The notes under the pieces: model-generated
The model's input: the letters and a program-made list of their open reading frames with translations, nothing else
Told to the model about the DNA's origin: nothing
Database searches by the model: none
Position numbers and translations under genes: made by a program
Assembly: GCA_019694155.1 (NCBI GenBank)
Contig: JAIBCN010000005.1
Location: 1 to 61,833, forward strand
Direction: 5' to 3'
DNA: 61,833 nucleotides
Origin: Vicinamibacteria bacterium
Lineage (GTDB): Bacteria > Acidobacteriota > Vicinamibacteria > Fen-336 > JAGNNV01
In this document: positions 1 to 9,419 of the stretch, one piece after another
Position numbering within the stretch: the stretch's first letter is position 1
Layout: each line of letters starts with the position of its first letter

Positions 1-239
1 ACGGCGTCTGGTTCGAGGAGGCCCTGCTGAAGACGCTCTCCGACCACGCGATTCCCGTCCTCGTCCTCCGCTCCGCGCTGCGAAAGCGCGCCCGCGCTCT
101 CGGCGCGCCGGACTACGCGCGCTCGCCTCTCGCGCTCTCCCTGACCGATCTCCACCCTTCGGCCCTCGGCCACCAGGCGATCGCGGAAGAGCTCGCCCCC
201 TGGCTCGCCTCCCGCCTGACCGAGCGCGGCCCGTCCTAG
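1..239 (+). CDS. SGNH/GDSL-type esterase, C-terminal fragment (5' truncated by window edge)
   Basis: The open frame enters from the left edge and ends at TAG 237-239. About 78 residues are visible, ending DLHPSALGHQAIAEELAPWL and a short tail. The D-x-x-H element (DLHP) followed by a G-H-x-x-I/V-A-x-x-L helix is the typical block V of SGNH/GDSL hydrolases, which carries the catalytic Asp and His. The Ser, Gly and Asn blocks would lie outside the window. The substrate cannot be inferred. Its stop codon overlaps the stop codon of the convergent porin gene within a shared CTAG. Confidence 0.6.
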   Translation, partial: GVWFEEALLKTLSDHAIPVLVLRSALRKRARALGAPDYARSPLALSLTDLHPSALGHQAIAEELAPWLASRLTERGPS

Positions 240-1609
240 AACACGAAACCAACGGAACCGAGCCAGCCCCTGCGATCGCCTCGGTCCAGGGCGTCGTTGG
301 TGATCTGGTTCTTCTCGTAGTTCACCTTCAGCACCCACTGCCGCGACGGCCGGTACGCGAAGCCGGCCGTGATCCCGATCTCCCGATTTCGCTCGAATCG
401 CGCGTTGATCGCGTTCGGCCCATCGATGCGAGCCCAGTCGTACTGGGCGACGAGGGTGAATCGCGGGTCGTCGAAGCCTCTCGCGAGGTTTCGCAGTACA
501 CCACCCCGGATATCCCAACTCGCTCGAACGTAGTAGCCCGCAAGCTGGGTCTTGGGTGCAATAGTCGTATTCGCCGTGAAGTGGTCGTACTCGCCGGTGA
601 GGCGAATCGGGCCGAACTCGGCGCGCAGATCGGCCGCCCATCCATTCAACCGCTGCCGGTTCGCATCGTCGTACTTCCCCGTGTACGCGGAAATGCCCGT
701 CTCGAAGGAGGTGCTTCGCTTGATGGCGAACCGGCCCACCGCGGCCTTGTTGCCGTTGTTGTCGACGCCGAAAGGCTGGCGGGCCTCGCGCATCCCCACG
801 GACGTGAGGTGGCTGTCGAGCCCCGCGATGAGCGCCGCTTCGTACTCGAAGAGCCACGACGTACCCGCGAGTCTGCGGCCGGTGAACTGGATTCCGTTAT
901 CGGTCCAGTCCGAGGGGGCGATGGCGTAAGAGACGAGCGGCTTGCGCACCACATCGCGGAGCGGCGCAAAGTGGTCCACGTTCACGTTGCCGAAGGGGAC
1001 GAGCAGCACGCCCGTGCGAACGGAGAAGATCTGAGCGAAGGAGTAGCTCGCGTATGCCTGCTCCAGGACGACCTCTCCCCCTCGCGGCCCGCCCACCGCG
1101 GCCGCCCGTTCGAACTCTATTTCCGCGAAAAAGCTGAGGCGCGGGTGTGGCCGGCCCGACAACACGATCTCAAAGGCTTCGGCGTCGAGGATCGAATCCT
1201 GCCCGGTGTAGCTGACTCCCTGGAGCGTCCCGTAGACGGTGATGCTCGGCCGCTTTCCCTCTCCTTCGGAGATCTGATCGAGGGCATCGCCCGTCCGCTT
1301 CAACTCCTCCGACAGACGGGTGAACTCGGATTCGAGCTTCACCTGCCGCGCCTCGAGCGCCAGGAGTCGCGCGCTCAACCCGTCATCCGCCTTCACGGCT
1401 TCGGCGCGAAGGCGCTGAATCTCGTCCCGAAGGGCCGCCATCTCGGCGCGAAGGCGGTCCAGCTCGGTCTGGAGAGCCGCCACCCGGGCATCAGGGGTAG
1501 CGGACGTCTCGGGAGGCCGCGCGTCCCGGCCCTTCGGCTGGGCCCTTGCCGTCAATGCCGCGAATAGAAGCGCGCACGAGAGGATGACGATCGGCTTCGA
1601 ACGTTTCAC
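236..1609 (-). CDS. Porin with N-terminal coiled coil (OprP/OprO-like outer-membrane beta-barrel)
   Basis: A 457-residue protein with a signal peptide (hydrophobic ILSCALLFAALTARA, cleavage likely after ARA). A charged, Leu-heptad segment at about residues 40-115 resembles the periplasmic coiled coil of trimeric porins. The remainder alternates short aromatic strands and turns (YGTLQG, LSFFAEIEFE, YDHFTANTTI) and ends GSVGFVF, with the C-terminal Phe expected for BAM-dependent barrels. This fits the phosphate-selective porin O/P superfamily; anion specificity is not shown. Translation starts at GTG 1609, whose GTGA overlaps the TGA stop of the upstream kinase, so the two are very probably translationally coupled. 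Confidence 0.8.
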   Translation of the reverse strand: MKRSKPIVILSCALLFAALTARAQPKGRDARPPETSATPDARVAALQTELDRLRAEMAALRDEIQRLRAEAVKADDGLSARLLALEARQVKLESEFTRLSEELKRTGDALDQISEGEGKRPSITVYGTLQGVSYTGQDSILDAEAFEIVLSGRPHPRLSFFAEIEFERAAAVGGPRGGEVVLEQAYASYSFAQIFSVRTGVLLVPFGNVNVDHFAPLRDVVRKPLVSYAIAPSDWTDNGIQFTGRRLAGTSWLFEYEAALIAGLDSHLTSVGMREARQPFGVDNNGNKAAVGRFAIKRSTSFETGISAYTGKYDDANRQRLNGWAADLRAEFGPIRLTGEYDHFTANTTIAPKTQLAGYYVRASWDIRGGVLRNLARGFDDPRFTLVAQYDWARIDGPNAINARFERNREIGITAGFAYRPSRQWVLKVNYEKNQITNDALDRGDRRGWLGSVGFVF

Positions 1610-3309
1610 AAGACCACCTCGACTTGTACCCCCTGAGTCACCATGGCGCCGCTCGCATCCTGGAACACGATCGAGTAGGTCCGGAGCGGCGTCGCGGCTT
1701 CGATCAGGATTCGCACCCGGATCAGGCCGGAGTTCACGAACTCCTGGCGCAGAATCCGGATCCCGGTGGCGGGCAATCGGCCCTGCAGGACCACCGCCTT
1801 GAGGTCCGGCCGAAGACCCTCGCCTTTGATGTCGATGTCCGCGCTCGAATCCGGGCGCACCTGGTGGCGGCCCGCCAGCACGCGGGGCGCGACGGGCGAG
1901 GCTCCGGAAGGCGGCGCCTGAACGGGGGTCGCGATCACCGTGGGCTCAACCAAAGGCGTTGTACGCGGCGTCGGAGAAGGCGTCGCGGGCGAAGCCGAGA
2001 GCGAAGGAGCGGGAGTCGCAATCGGTGCTGGAGTGGGCATCGGCTCCTCGCGAGATGGACTTGCGACGCTCCCCTCGGAGGGCTCACGGGGGCCACGTCT
2101 GGTTCGCGGCGCCACTGCCGTCGGCTCCGCCGCCGGCGGTGAGGTGGGCGAAAGAGAGGGGCCGGGGGTTGCCGTGATCGCCTCGGGACTCGGGCTCGCC
2201 GCCGCGGGTTCAACCGGGCCGGGAGCAACCGGTCCGCGATTGACCGCCCACATCGTTCCCAGGACGACGATCAGGCCGGTTCCGGTACCCCACATCCACC
2301 GCGCCATCGAGCGACGCGGCTCAGGGGCTGCGGCTTTCGGCGGCGGGGACGGACGCGAGGCTGACGGAGTCTGCGGCAGCGCTCTCGTCTCCTGTATCGC
2401 GGCCGGGGGCGGCCCACCCGCCGCGTCGCGGGCGGCCGCGAGAAGGGCGCCGAAGCCGTCCGGCCGCAGCGCCGGCTCCTTGTGCAGGCACGCCATCACG
2501 GCCTCGGCCAGCCGCTTCGGAAGCTCCGGACGGGCCGCGCGGATGTCCGGAGGGTTCAAGGTGAGAACGTTGGTAAGGGCGGCCGCGACCGTCTTCGCCG
2601 CGAACGGGTTCGCGCCGGTGAACATCTCGTACAGGAGGACCGCGCAGGCGTAGAGATCGGATCGCGGCGAATACGCGGCGTCGTTGAGGATCTCGGGCGC
2701 CATGTACTCGGGCGTTCCCATCACCGAGCCCGTGGCCGTGAGCTTCCCCGCCGCCGCGCGCGCGATTCCAAAATCCATCAACTTGGCGTGCCCGTTCGGA
2801 AGAACCTGCACGTTCGACGGCTTCACGTCGCGATGCAGCACGCCGCTTTCGTGAGCGTACGAAAGGGCATGGCACACGTCGTCGAGGACGACGAGCTGCT
2901 CGGTGAGGGAGTGGGGCTCCTTGATCCAGGCGTCGAGGCCCTGCCCCTTCAGGTACTCCATCACCAGGAACGGCTCGTCCCCGGAGAAGTCGAAATCGAG
3001 AAGGGAAACGATGGCCGGATGCGCGAGACCCCCGATGACCTTCGCTTCGTGAAGAAACCGGTCGCGAGCACCGGGATCGGCCCCCTTGATGACCTTGATG
3101 GCGACCCGCCGCCCTATGTAGGGGTCCTCCCCGAGATAGACCTCGCCCATTCCCCCGCGGCCCAGCAGGTCGACGACCGTGTACTTGCCGATCTTGGCGG
3201 GAGTCAAGAACCGCCCCAGGGAGACGGGACGGCTGTCCGGCCGGGATGAATGCCGCTCACGGACGGATCTTGGCAAAGGGGGGGCCGGGCGCGCCTGATC
3301 CATTTGCAT
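1606..3309 (-). CDS. Transmembrane Ser/Thr protein kinase (PknB/Hanks type) with extracytoplasmic Ig-like domain
   Basis: The N-terminal half is a complete Hanks-type kinase: glycine loop LGRGGMGEVYLG, VAIKVIKG lysine, HRDVKPSN catalytic loop, DFG and GTPEYMAPE. A Pro/Ala linker, one membrane segment (GLIVVLGTMWAV) and a very Pro/Ser/Thr-rich stalk of about 120 residues follow. The terminal 90 residues (DIDIKGEGLRPDLKAVVLQG region) look like an IPT/Ig-type beta-sandwich that would sit in the periplasm. This suggests a sensor kinase signalling inward; the ligand is unknown. The start is uncertain: GTG 3333 is the longest, while ATG 3309 or 3303 follow an AGGG. The gene overlaps the porin by 4 bases and is divergent from the BNR-repeat gene. 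Confidence 0.88.
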   Translation of the reverse strand: MQMDQARPAPPLPRSVRERHSSRPDSRPVSLGRFLTPAKIGKYTVVDLLGRGGMGEVYLGEDPYIGRRVAIKVIKGADPGARDRFLHEAKVIGGLAHPAIVSLLDFDFSGDEPFLVMEYLKGQGLDAWIKEPHSLTEQLVVLDDVCHALSYAHESGVLHRDVKPSNVQVLPNGHAKLMDFGIARAAAGKLTATGSVMGTPEYMAPEILNDAAYSPRSDLYACAVLLYEMFTGANPFAAKTVAAALTNVLTLNPPDIRAARPELPKRLAEAVMACLHKEPALRPDGFGALLAAARDAAGGPPPAAIQETRALPQTPSASRPSPPPKAAAPEPRRSMARWMWGTGTGLIVVLGTMWAVNRGPVAPGPVEPAAASPSPEAITATPGPSLSPTSPPAAEPTAVAPRTRRGPREPSEGSVASPSREEPMPTPAPIATPAPSLSASPATPSPTPRTTPLVEPTVIATPVQAPPSGASPVAPRVLAGRHQVRPDSSADIDIKGEGLRPDLKAVVLQGRLPATGIRILRQEFVNSGLIRVRILIEAATPLRTYSIVFQDASGAMVTQGVQVEVVL

Positions 3310-3367
3310 TTGACCCTGATTCAGAACGGCCACAGAATGCGGGGCCTACTACGGGGCGTGGTAGTAG
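3310..3367 (+). promoter_or_regulatory. Candidate sigma70 promoter and operator-like inverted repeat ahead of the BNR-repeat gene
   Basis: TTGACC (3310-3315), a 17-bp spacer and CAGAAT (3333-3338) resemble a -35/-10 pair with a start near 3345. Directly after it lies a perfect 7-bp inverted repeat, CTACTAC (3346-3352) and GTAGTAG (3361-3367), with an 8-nt spacer. It could be an operator or a hairpin at the mRNA 5' end. An AGGAG (3390-3394) then precedes ATG 3402. The region also holds the divergent kinase start. Confidence 0.4.
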
Positions 3368-3401
3368 CCGACGGCACCTTTCCCTCACACAGGAGACCGC
3401 A

Positions 3402-6400
3402 ATGAACCTCGTCCGAACCGCAGGAATGGCGACCCTCGCGCTGCTTCTCACCGCCCCACCCGTGAGCGCGCAGAAGAAAACCGCGAAGCCCGCCGCCACA
3501 CCCACACCCTCCGCCCTGTCCACGGTGAACGCCGACAGCTTCAAGGCCATGGAGTTCCGCAACATCGGCCCCGCCAACATGGGCGGCCGGGTGGACGACT
3601 TCGCGGTCGTCGAATCCAATCCCCTGACCTTCTATGTGGGCATGGCCTCCGCGGGAATCCTCAAGACCACGAACGGCGGAACGACCTTCGAGACCATCTT
3701 CACCGACCAGGACTACTCTTCCATCGGGGACCTGGCGATCGCGCCCTCCGATCCTTCGATTCTCTACGTAGGCACGGGCGAGCCCAACAACCGGCAGTCG
3801 ACCTCGTGGGGCGGCGGGGTCTACAAGAGCACGGACGCCGGCCGCACGTTCCAGTACATGGGCCTCAAGGAGACCCAGTACATCGGTCGGATCGTGGTCC
3901 ATCCCGCCAATCCCGACATCGCCTACGTCGCCGCGCTCGGGCGTCTCTACGGCCCCAACAAGGAACGGGGCGTCTACAAGACCACGGACGGCGGAAAGAC
4001 CTGGGCGAACGTGAAGTTCCTCGACGACGACACCGGCTTCATCGATGTGGCCATGGACCCGGAGAGTCCCAACACGCTGTACGCCGGCTCCTACCAGCGG
4101 CGGCGCACGCCCTTCGGCTACAGCGGCGGCGGGCCCGGAGGAGGCCTGTTCAAGACCACGGACGGCGGCGCCACCTGGACCAAGCTCACGAAGGGCCTGC
4201 CCAGCACGGGCGACATGGGACGCATCGGCGTCACCGTCTACAAGCGCGACCCGCGCATCGTGATGGCCCTCATCGAGCACCGCACCGAATTCGGCGTGTA
4301 CCGCTCGGAAGACAGGGGCGAGACCTGGACGAAGCTCTCCAACAGCAACCCGCGGCCTTCGTACTACAGCCAGATCCATATCGATCCGAACAACGACCAG
4401 CGCATCTGGGTCCTCGGCGCCAACATGTACAACTCGGAGGACGGCGGCAAGACCTGGCGTCAGAACCTCGTGCAGCGCATCCACGGCGACTATCACGCCC
4501 TGTGGATCGACCCCGCCGATTCCAACCACGTGCTCGCGGGTTCCGACGGCGGCATCCACCAGAGCTTCGACAAGGGCCGGACGTGGGACCACCTGAACAC
4601 CGTGCCCCTCGGCCAGTTCTATGAAGTGAGCGCCGATAACCAGAAGCCCTACAACGTGTGCGGCGGCCTTCAGGACAACGGCACCTGGATCGGCCCCTCG
4701 CGGACGATGGTGAGGGAGGGCATCCAGATGAACGACTGGAAGACGATCGGAGGCGGCGACGGCTTCTACTGCGTGATCGATCCGGTGGATCCCTCGACCG
4801 TCTACGTCGAGAGCCAGGACGGAAGCGTTCAACGCGTGAACCTGAAGACCATGGAGCGGACCTCGATCCGGCCGGCGCCCGCCGACCCCAAGGAGAAGTA
4901 CCGGTTCAACTGGAACTCCCCGATCGTGGTCTCGAAGTTCGACCACAACACCGTCTTTTATGGCGGCAACAAGTTCTTCATGTCGAAGGATCGGGGCGAC
5001 TCCTGGAGCGAACTCTCGGGCGATCTCACGAACAACGAGAAGCGCGACGAGAAGCCGATCTTCGGCAAGACCGCGAAGGAGTTCATGTCGCGCAACGATG
5101 GCGTCGTGCACTGGAACACCGCCACCACCATCGCCCAGTCGCCGGTGAAGGCCGAGGTGCTCTGGTTCGGCGCCGACGACGGCAATCTCCATGTCACCCA
5201 GGACATGGGAAAGACCTGGACGCGGCTCACCGACAAGGCTCCGGGCGTCCCCAAAGGCACCTACGTCAGCCGCATCGAGCCGAGCCACACCGCCCCCGGC
5301 GCCGCCTACGTGGCCTTCGACGGCCATCGCGGCGATGACTTCAAACCCTACGTTCTCTTCACCCCCGACTTCGGCGCCACCTGGAAGAACGTAACCGGCA
5401 ACCTCCCCATGGACGGCACGGTGAGCGTGGTGCGCGAGCATCCAAAGAACCCCGATGTTCTCTTCGCGGGCACCGAGATGTTCCTCTGGGCCTCGTTCAA
5501 CCGCGGCGGCTCCTGGGTCAGGATCAAGAGCGGTCTCCCCACCGTGCCCGTGGACGACATCCTGATCCATCCCACCGAGAACGACCTGATCCTCGCCACA
5601 CATGGCCGCAGCCTCTGGATCCTGGACAACATCTCCGCGCTCGCCGGCATGAGCGAAGCGGTGGCCGCCAAGCCGATCCACCTCTTCGAGAACGAGGCGG
5701 GCACTCAGTGGCGCTCGGCGGGGGTGGGAGCGAGCAACGGGCACAAGATCTTCAACGGCCCGAACCCGCCGGACGGCGCCGCCATCCAGTACTGGCTGAA
5801 AGACGCCCCGGGCGAGAAGGACTCGGTCACGATCACCATCAGCGACGCCGCGGGGAACAAGGTTCGCGACATCGCCGGCACGAAGAGCGCGGGCGTCAAC
5901 CGGGTGATGTGGGATCTGCGGCACACGCCGCCCCCGGTTCCTGAAGGCGGCGGCGGCTTTGGCGGGGGCGGCGGTGGGTTCGGCGGCGGCGGCCCGCGCG
6001 GCCCTCTGGTGCCCCCCGGCGCTTACAGCGTGAAGGTGACCGCGGGAGCGCTCACCTCCGACGCCCAGCCGATCACCGTCGAGGAGGATCCGCGAATCCA
6101 GATCTCCGACGCCGACCGGAAGGCCTGGTACGAAATGCAGATGGCGGCCACGAGGCTCGCCCCGCAGCTCCAGCAGGGCATGCGCACCGTCAACACCCTG
6201 GGCACCCAGCTCCGCGAGATCAAGACGCAGATCGCCCGGAACCCGAGGGTCACGGACGCCGTGAAGGCGGCCCTCCAGACCCTCCTCGACAAGGTTGAGG
6301 AACTGGGCGGCCGCGAGCCGGAGAACGAGCCTCCTGGATTCGCGGGTGCGCCCCTCGCCGATGCGCCGGAGACCATCCAGCAGAGGATCGGCTTCGGTTT

Positions 6401-6638
6401 CGGGGGCTTCGGCGGCGGCATGACCGCGGCGCCCACCGCGGCCCAAAAGGCCCAGTTCGAGCGCGCGCAGAAGGAGCTGGCCGCGTTCGGCGAGACGCTG
6501 CGCACGATCACCCAGACCGACGTTCCCGCACTGAACAGGCTCCTCTTCGACGCGGGCATCGGGAGGATCAACCTGCAGGCCGGCGGTCCGGGAGGCGGCG
6601 CCCGCCGCCCGCCCGAGGAGCGCGAAGAAGACCGCTGA
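3402..6638 (+). CDS. Exported BNR/sortilin (VPS10)-type beta-propeller protein, annotated in databases as 'glycosyl hydrolase'
   Basis: A 1078-residue secreted protein with a signal peptide (LALLLTAPPVSA). Many Asp-box/BNR repeats of the form TTDGGKTW or SEDRGETW recur from about residue 70 to 780, the signature of a sortilin/VPS10-like multi-bladed propeller. The domain opens with EFRNIGP. After the propeller come a FlgD-like strand region, a low-complexity Gly/Phe stretch (about 5947-5998) and a helical tail. No catalytic site can be assigned, so 'glycosyl hydrolase' is a family label, not a function. ATG 3402 was chosen over the upstream frame because AGGAG lies 7 nt away and the signal peptide begins there. 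A shorter paralog lies at 57807-60500. Confidence 0.85.
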   Translation: MNLVRTAGMATLALLLTAPPVSAQKKTAKPAATPTPSALSTVNADSFKAMEFRNIGPANMGGRVDDFAVVESNPLTFYVGMASAGILKTTNGGTTFETIFTDQDYSSIGDLAIAPSDPSILYVGTGEPNNRQSTSWGGGVYKSTDAGRTFQYMGLKETQYIGRIVVHPANPDIAYVAALGRLYGPNKERGVYKTTDGGKTWANVKFLDDDTGFIDVAMDPESPNTLYAGSYQRRRTPFGYSGGGPGGGLFKTTDGGATWTKLTKGLPSTGDMGRIGVTVYKRDPRIVMALIEHRTEFGVYRSEDRGETWTKLSNSNPRPSYYSQIHIDPNNDQRIWVLGANMYNSEDGGKTWRQNLVQRIHGDYHALWIDPADSNHVLAGSDGGIHQSFDKGRTWDHLNTVPLGQFYEVSADNQKPYNVCGGLQDNGTWIGPSRTMVREGIQMNDWKTIGGGDGFYCVIDPVDPSTVYVESQDGSVQRVNLKTMERTSIRPAPADPKEKYRFNWNSPIVVSKFDHNTVFYGGNKFFMSKDRGDSWSELSGDLTNNEKRDEKPIFGKTAKEFMSRNDGVVHWNTATTIAQSPVKAEVLWFGADDGNLHVTQDMGKTWTRLTDKAPGVPKGTYVSRIEPSHTAPGAAYVAFDGHRGDDFKPYVLFTPDFGATWKNVTGNLPMDGTVSVVREHPKNPDVLFAGTEMFLWASFNRGGSWVRIKSGLPTVPVDDILIHPTENDLILATHGRSLWILDNISALAGMSEAVAAKPIHLFENEAGTQWRSAGVGASNGHKIFNGPNPPDGAAIQYWLKDAPGEKDSVTITISDAAGNKVRDIAGTKSAGVNRVMWDLRHTPPPVPEGGGGFGGGGGGFGGGGPRGPLVPPGAYSVKVTAGALTSDAQPITVEEDPRIQISDADRKAWYEMQMAATRLAPQLQQGMRTVNTLGTQLREIKTQIARNPRVTDAVKAALQTLLDKVEELGGREPENEPPGFAGAPLADAPETIQQRIGFGFGGFGGGMTAAPTAAQKAQFERAQKELAAFGETLRTITQTDVPALNRLLFDAGIGRINLQAGGPGGGARRPPEEREEDR

Positions 6639-6652
6639 CGGTTTTTGCCGCT

Positions 6653-6690
6653 CCGTCGCTTCCGCGCGGGATCCCGCGCGGAGGTGACGG
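6653..6690. repeat. Perfect 22-bp palindrome inside a longer inverted repeat
   Basis: Positions 6661-6682 are perfectly self-complementary, centred on GGATCC with arms TCCGCGCG and CGCGCGGA. A further 5-bp pair, CCGTC (6653-6657) and GACGG (6686-6690), is symmetric about the same centre. The RNA would form a very stable hairpin after the BNR-gene stop at 6638. No U-run follows, so it may be a terminator-like or 3'-protecting stem, or a protein site. Confidence 0.6.
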
Positions 6691-6699
6691 AGACGGCGT

Positions 6700-6714
6700 T
6701 AGCATCCAGCCCCA
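6700..6714 (+). promoter_or_regulatory. Leaderless-type -10 hexamer TAGCAT for the symporter gene
   Basis: TAGCAT at 6700-6705 leaves 9 nt to ATG 6715. No Shine-Dalgarno sequence lies in the gap. No -35 is recognisable. Confidence 0.4.
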
Positions 6715-7662
6715 ATGGCACCGGGGCTCGACGACGTCATCCTGAATCTCGACGCTTCGGCGCGGTCGGGGCTGTCCTTCATCCTGGCCCTGATGATGTT
6801 CAGCGTCGGGCTCGGGCTCCGCGTCGATGACTTCCGGCGGGTCCTTCGCCGCCCGGGAATCATCCTGTTCGGCACGGCGCTTCAGGTGATCGCGCTCCCC
6901 GCGCTGACCTTCCTTCTCACCTTCGCGATCGCGCCCACCGCGAGCATCGCTCTGGGCATGATGGTGGTCGCGGCCTGCCCGGGGGGCAACGCCTCGAATG
7001 TCCTCACCCAGGCCGCGCGAGGCGATACGGCTCTCTCCGTTTCGCTCACCGCTCTCTCGAGCGCGCTCGCCGTCCTCACCACACCTTTCAACATCGTCTT
7101 CTGGGCCGGTCTGCATCCGCGGACCGCGTCGCTCCTCAGCACCATCGGCCTCGATCGCGGCGCCTTCCTCTCCGAGACTGCGCTGACTCTCGGCCTGCCG
7201 CTCGCGAGCGGCCTCTTCCTCGCCGAGAGCGCGTCCCGGGTGGCCACACGCATCCGCAAACCCCTACACACGTTCTCCCTCCTCGCGCTCGGCGGCTTCA
7301 TCGTGGGAGCTCTGGTGACGAACGGGAGCCCTCTCGCGGCGGCCGGCTGGTTCATCTTCCCCGTGCTCGTGATCCAGGATGCGATGGCGCTGGCCCTGGG
7401 CTACGGCTCGGCGCGTCTCGCCGGACTGGACGGCGCTGCCCAGCGCGCCTTCACGTTCGAGACCGGCATCCGGAACTCCGGCCTGGGCCTCGTGATCCTC
7501 CTCGGGCACTTCAAGGGCCTGGGGGGAGCGGCCCTCATCACCGCGGGCTGGGGCGTCTGGCACCTCATCTCGGGCGGCGCGCTCGCGGCGTGGTGGTCGC
7601 AAAAGGACCCGGCCCTTCCCGTTGCATCAGCCCTTCCCCTGGAGGCGGAACCAACCTCATGA
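6715..7662 (+). CDS. Bile acid:sodium symporter (BASS/SBF) family membrane protein
   Basis: A 315-residue integral membrane protein with about nine or ten hydrophobic segments. The early motif [15 protein letters not shown] and the conserved [14 protein letters not shown] sequence are the classic SBF-fold features. The latter is the unwound crossing helix that binds Na+ and substrate in this family. [12 protein letters not shown] near the C-terminus is the second family signature. The family exports or imports organic anions such as bile acids, pantothenate or 2-keto acids; the substrate here is unknown. The last bases overlap the next gene as ATGA (7659-7662), indicating translational coupling with an amidohydrolase. 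Confidence 0.85.
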   Translation: MAPGLDDVILNLDASARSGLSFILALMMFSVGLGLRVDDFRRVLRRPGIILFGTALQVIALPALTFLLTFAIAPTASIALGMMVVAACPGGNASNVLTQAARGDTALSVSLTALSSALAVLTTPFNIVFWAGLHPRTASLLSTIGLDRGAFLSETALTLGLPLASGLFLAESASRVATRIRKPLHTFSLLALGGFIVGALVTNGSPLAAAGWFIFPVLVIQDAMALALGYGSARLAGLDGAAQRAFTFETGIRNSGLGLVILLGHFKGLGGAALITAGWGVWHLISGGALAAWWSQKDPALPVASALPLEAEPTS

Positions 7663-9419
7663 CCTTTGACCTCAAGATCGTCGGCGGCAGCGTCGTGGAC
7701 GGGTCGGGATCCCCCGCCTTCGCGGCGAATGTCGGAATGAAGGACGGCCGGATCGCGGAGATCGGCCGCTGCGACGGAGCCGCGAAAAGGACGATCGACG
7801 CGGAGGGCGCCATCGTCACGCCGGGCTTCGTCGATCTTCACACTCACTACGACGGCCAGGCCACCTGGGATCAGGACATGCTGCCTTCGGCCCAGCACGG
7901 GGTGACCACGGCCATCATGGGCAATTGCGGTGTGGGTTTCGCACCCGTTCACGATGCCGATCACGAGCGACTGATCGGCCTCATGGAGGGTGTGGAGGAC
8001 ATTCCCGGTGCAGCCCTGGCCGAGGGGCTGCGCTGGGGCTGGAGGAGCTTCCCCGAGTACCTCGATGTTCTCGAATCCATGCCGCGGACGCTGGACATCG
8101 CGGCCCAGCTTCCTCACGACGCCCTCCGGCTGCATGTCATGGGAGATCGCGGGGCGGCCCAGGAACCGGCCCGGCACGAGGACATCGCCGCCATGCGCGA
8201 CCTGTGCCGCGAAGCCCTCGAAGCGGGCGCCATCGGCTTCTCGACCGGACGCACCGACAATCACCGCACGGTCGAAGGCAACTGGACGCCGTCCTCCGAG
8301 TCCACGGCGGGTGAACTGCAGGGCATCGCCTCCGCCTTCGATGGCCTCGGGCACGGCGTCATCCAGGCGGTGTCCGACTTCGACATGCTGCGCGATCTCA
8401 CTCGATTCGAGCCCGAATTCGATCTCCTCGAGTCGATGGCGGCGGCGGCGCGCGGCCGGCCCATGTCCATCTCCCTGCTCGAGCGCGATCAGGCGCCCAA
8501 CCAATGGCGATCGATCCTCCGGCGGGTCGGTGAAGCGGCCGCCCGGGGCCTCCCCATGCGGGTGCAGGTGGCCGCCCGGCCGATCGGCCTGCTGCTCGGC
8601 CTCGACGCCACGTTCCACCCGTTCATGGGCTTCCCGACGTACAAGTCGCTCGCTCACCTGCCGCTCGCGGAGCGCGCCCGGAGGCTCGCGGAGCCGGAGA
8701 CAAAGAAGAGGCTGCTCAGCGAGAAGTCCGAGCGCGTGGCAGGCGACGGCTCGCCCATTCCGCCCCTCGCCGACCTGCTCCTGGCCCAGCTGGGCGTCCT
8801 CAGCCGCCGCCTCTTCCCACTGCGCAGCGTCCCCGACTACGAACCCGTCCCGGAAGCGTCTCTGTTCGCGGCGGCCGCGGATCGCGGCGTCACGCCGCTC
8901 GAGGCGATCCTCGATGCCCTGCTTCTCGACGAGGGACGCGCGCTCCTCTACTTCCCCCTCTTCAACTACCAGGGAGGGGATCTCGAACACCTGCGCGAGA
9001 TGATCGAGCACCCGCTCGCCCTCGCGGGCCTTGGAGATGGCGGAGCGCATGTCGGGACCACCTGTGATGCGAGCTTCCCCACCACGATGATCGCTCACTG
9101 GACTCGAGACCGCACGCGCGGTCAGAGACTCTCTCTCGAGCGCGTGGTCGCCATGCTGAGCGCGCGGAACGCCGACTTCGTGGGCCTCTCGGATCGCGGC
9201 CGGATCCGCGTAGGCCTGAAGGCGGATCTGAACGTCATCGACCTCGGCAAGCTCGGCCTCGACTCGCCCCGGCTCGTTCGTGACCTGCCCGCCGGAGGAA
9301 AGCGCTTCCTCCAGGACGCGCACGGCTATCGCGCCACGGTGGTCGCGGGAGAAGTGACGCTCGATCACGACCGGCTGACCGGCGCGCGACCCGGGCGGCT
9401 GATTCGCGCGGGCCGCTGA
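7659..9419 (+). CDS. Amidohydrolase of the D-aminoacylase / N-acyl-D-amino-acid deacylase family
   Basis: A 586-residue metal-dependent amidohydrolase. The N-terminal beta-sandwich ([17 protein letters not shown]) is followed by metal-binding [22 protein letters not shown] and a late GDGGAHVG segment. The C-terminal block ([20 protein letters not shown]) is the usual amidohydrolase composite domain. It is about 100 residues longer than classical D-aminoacylases, matching the larger subgroup common in environmental bacteria. The true N-terminus is ATG 7659, overlapping the symporter stop. The coupling suggests that the permease and hydrolase may handle the same acylated or amidated organic acid, but that is inference. 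Its TGA directly abuts the stop of the convergent HAD gene. Confidence 0.8.
   Translation: MTFDLKIVGGSVVDGSGSPAFAANVGMKDGRIAEIGRCDGAAKRTIDAEGAIVTPGFVDLHTHYDGQATWDQDMLPSAQHGVTTAIMGNCGVGFAPVHDADHERLIGLMEGVEDIPGAALAEGLRWGWRSFPEYLDVLESMPRTLDIAAQLPHDALRLHVMGDRGAAQEPARHEDIAAMRDLCREALEAGAIGFSTGRTDNHRTVEGNWTPSSESTAGELQGIASAFDGLGHGVIQAVSDFDMLRDLTRFEPEFDLLESMAAAARGRPMSISLLERDQAPNQWRSILRRVGEAAARGLPMRVQVAARPIGLLLGLDATFHPFMGFPTYKSLAHLPLAERARRLAEPETKKRLLSEKSERVAGDGSPIPPLADLLLAQLGVLSRRLFPLRSVPDYEPVPEASLFAAAADRGVTPLEAILDALLLDEGRALLYFPLFNYQGGDLEHLREMIEHPLALAGLGDGGAHVGTTCDASFPTTMIAHWTRDRTRGQRLSLERVVAMLSARNADFVGLSDRGRIRVGLKADLNVIDLGKLGLDSPRLVRDLPAGGKRFLQDAHGYRATVVAGEVTLDHDRLTGARPGRLIRAGR

Noticed and set aside
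5945..5998. G-rich run as a regulatory G-quadruplex
   Set aside because: It lies in frame in the BNR gene and encodes a Gly/Phe linker; there is no independent evidence for a regulatory role.
3321..6446. 1041-codon open frame on the minus strand opposite the BNR-repeat gene
   Set aside because: High GC in third positions leaves the antisense frame open. The translation is His/Val/Gly/Arg-rich with no motif, while the plus strand has a signal peptide, BNR repeats and AGGAG.
7401..9368. 655-codon minus-strand frame opposite the amidohydrolase
   Set aside because: No recognisable domain, and the opposite strand has metal-binding motifs and coupling to the symporter.
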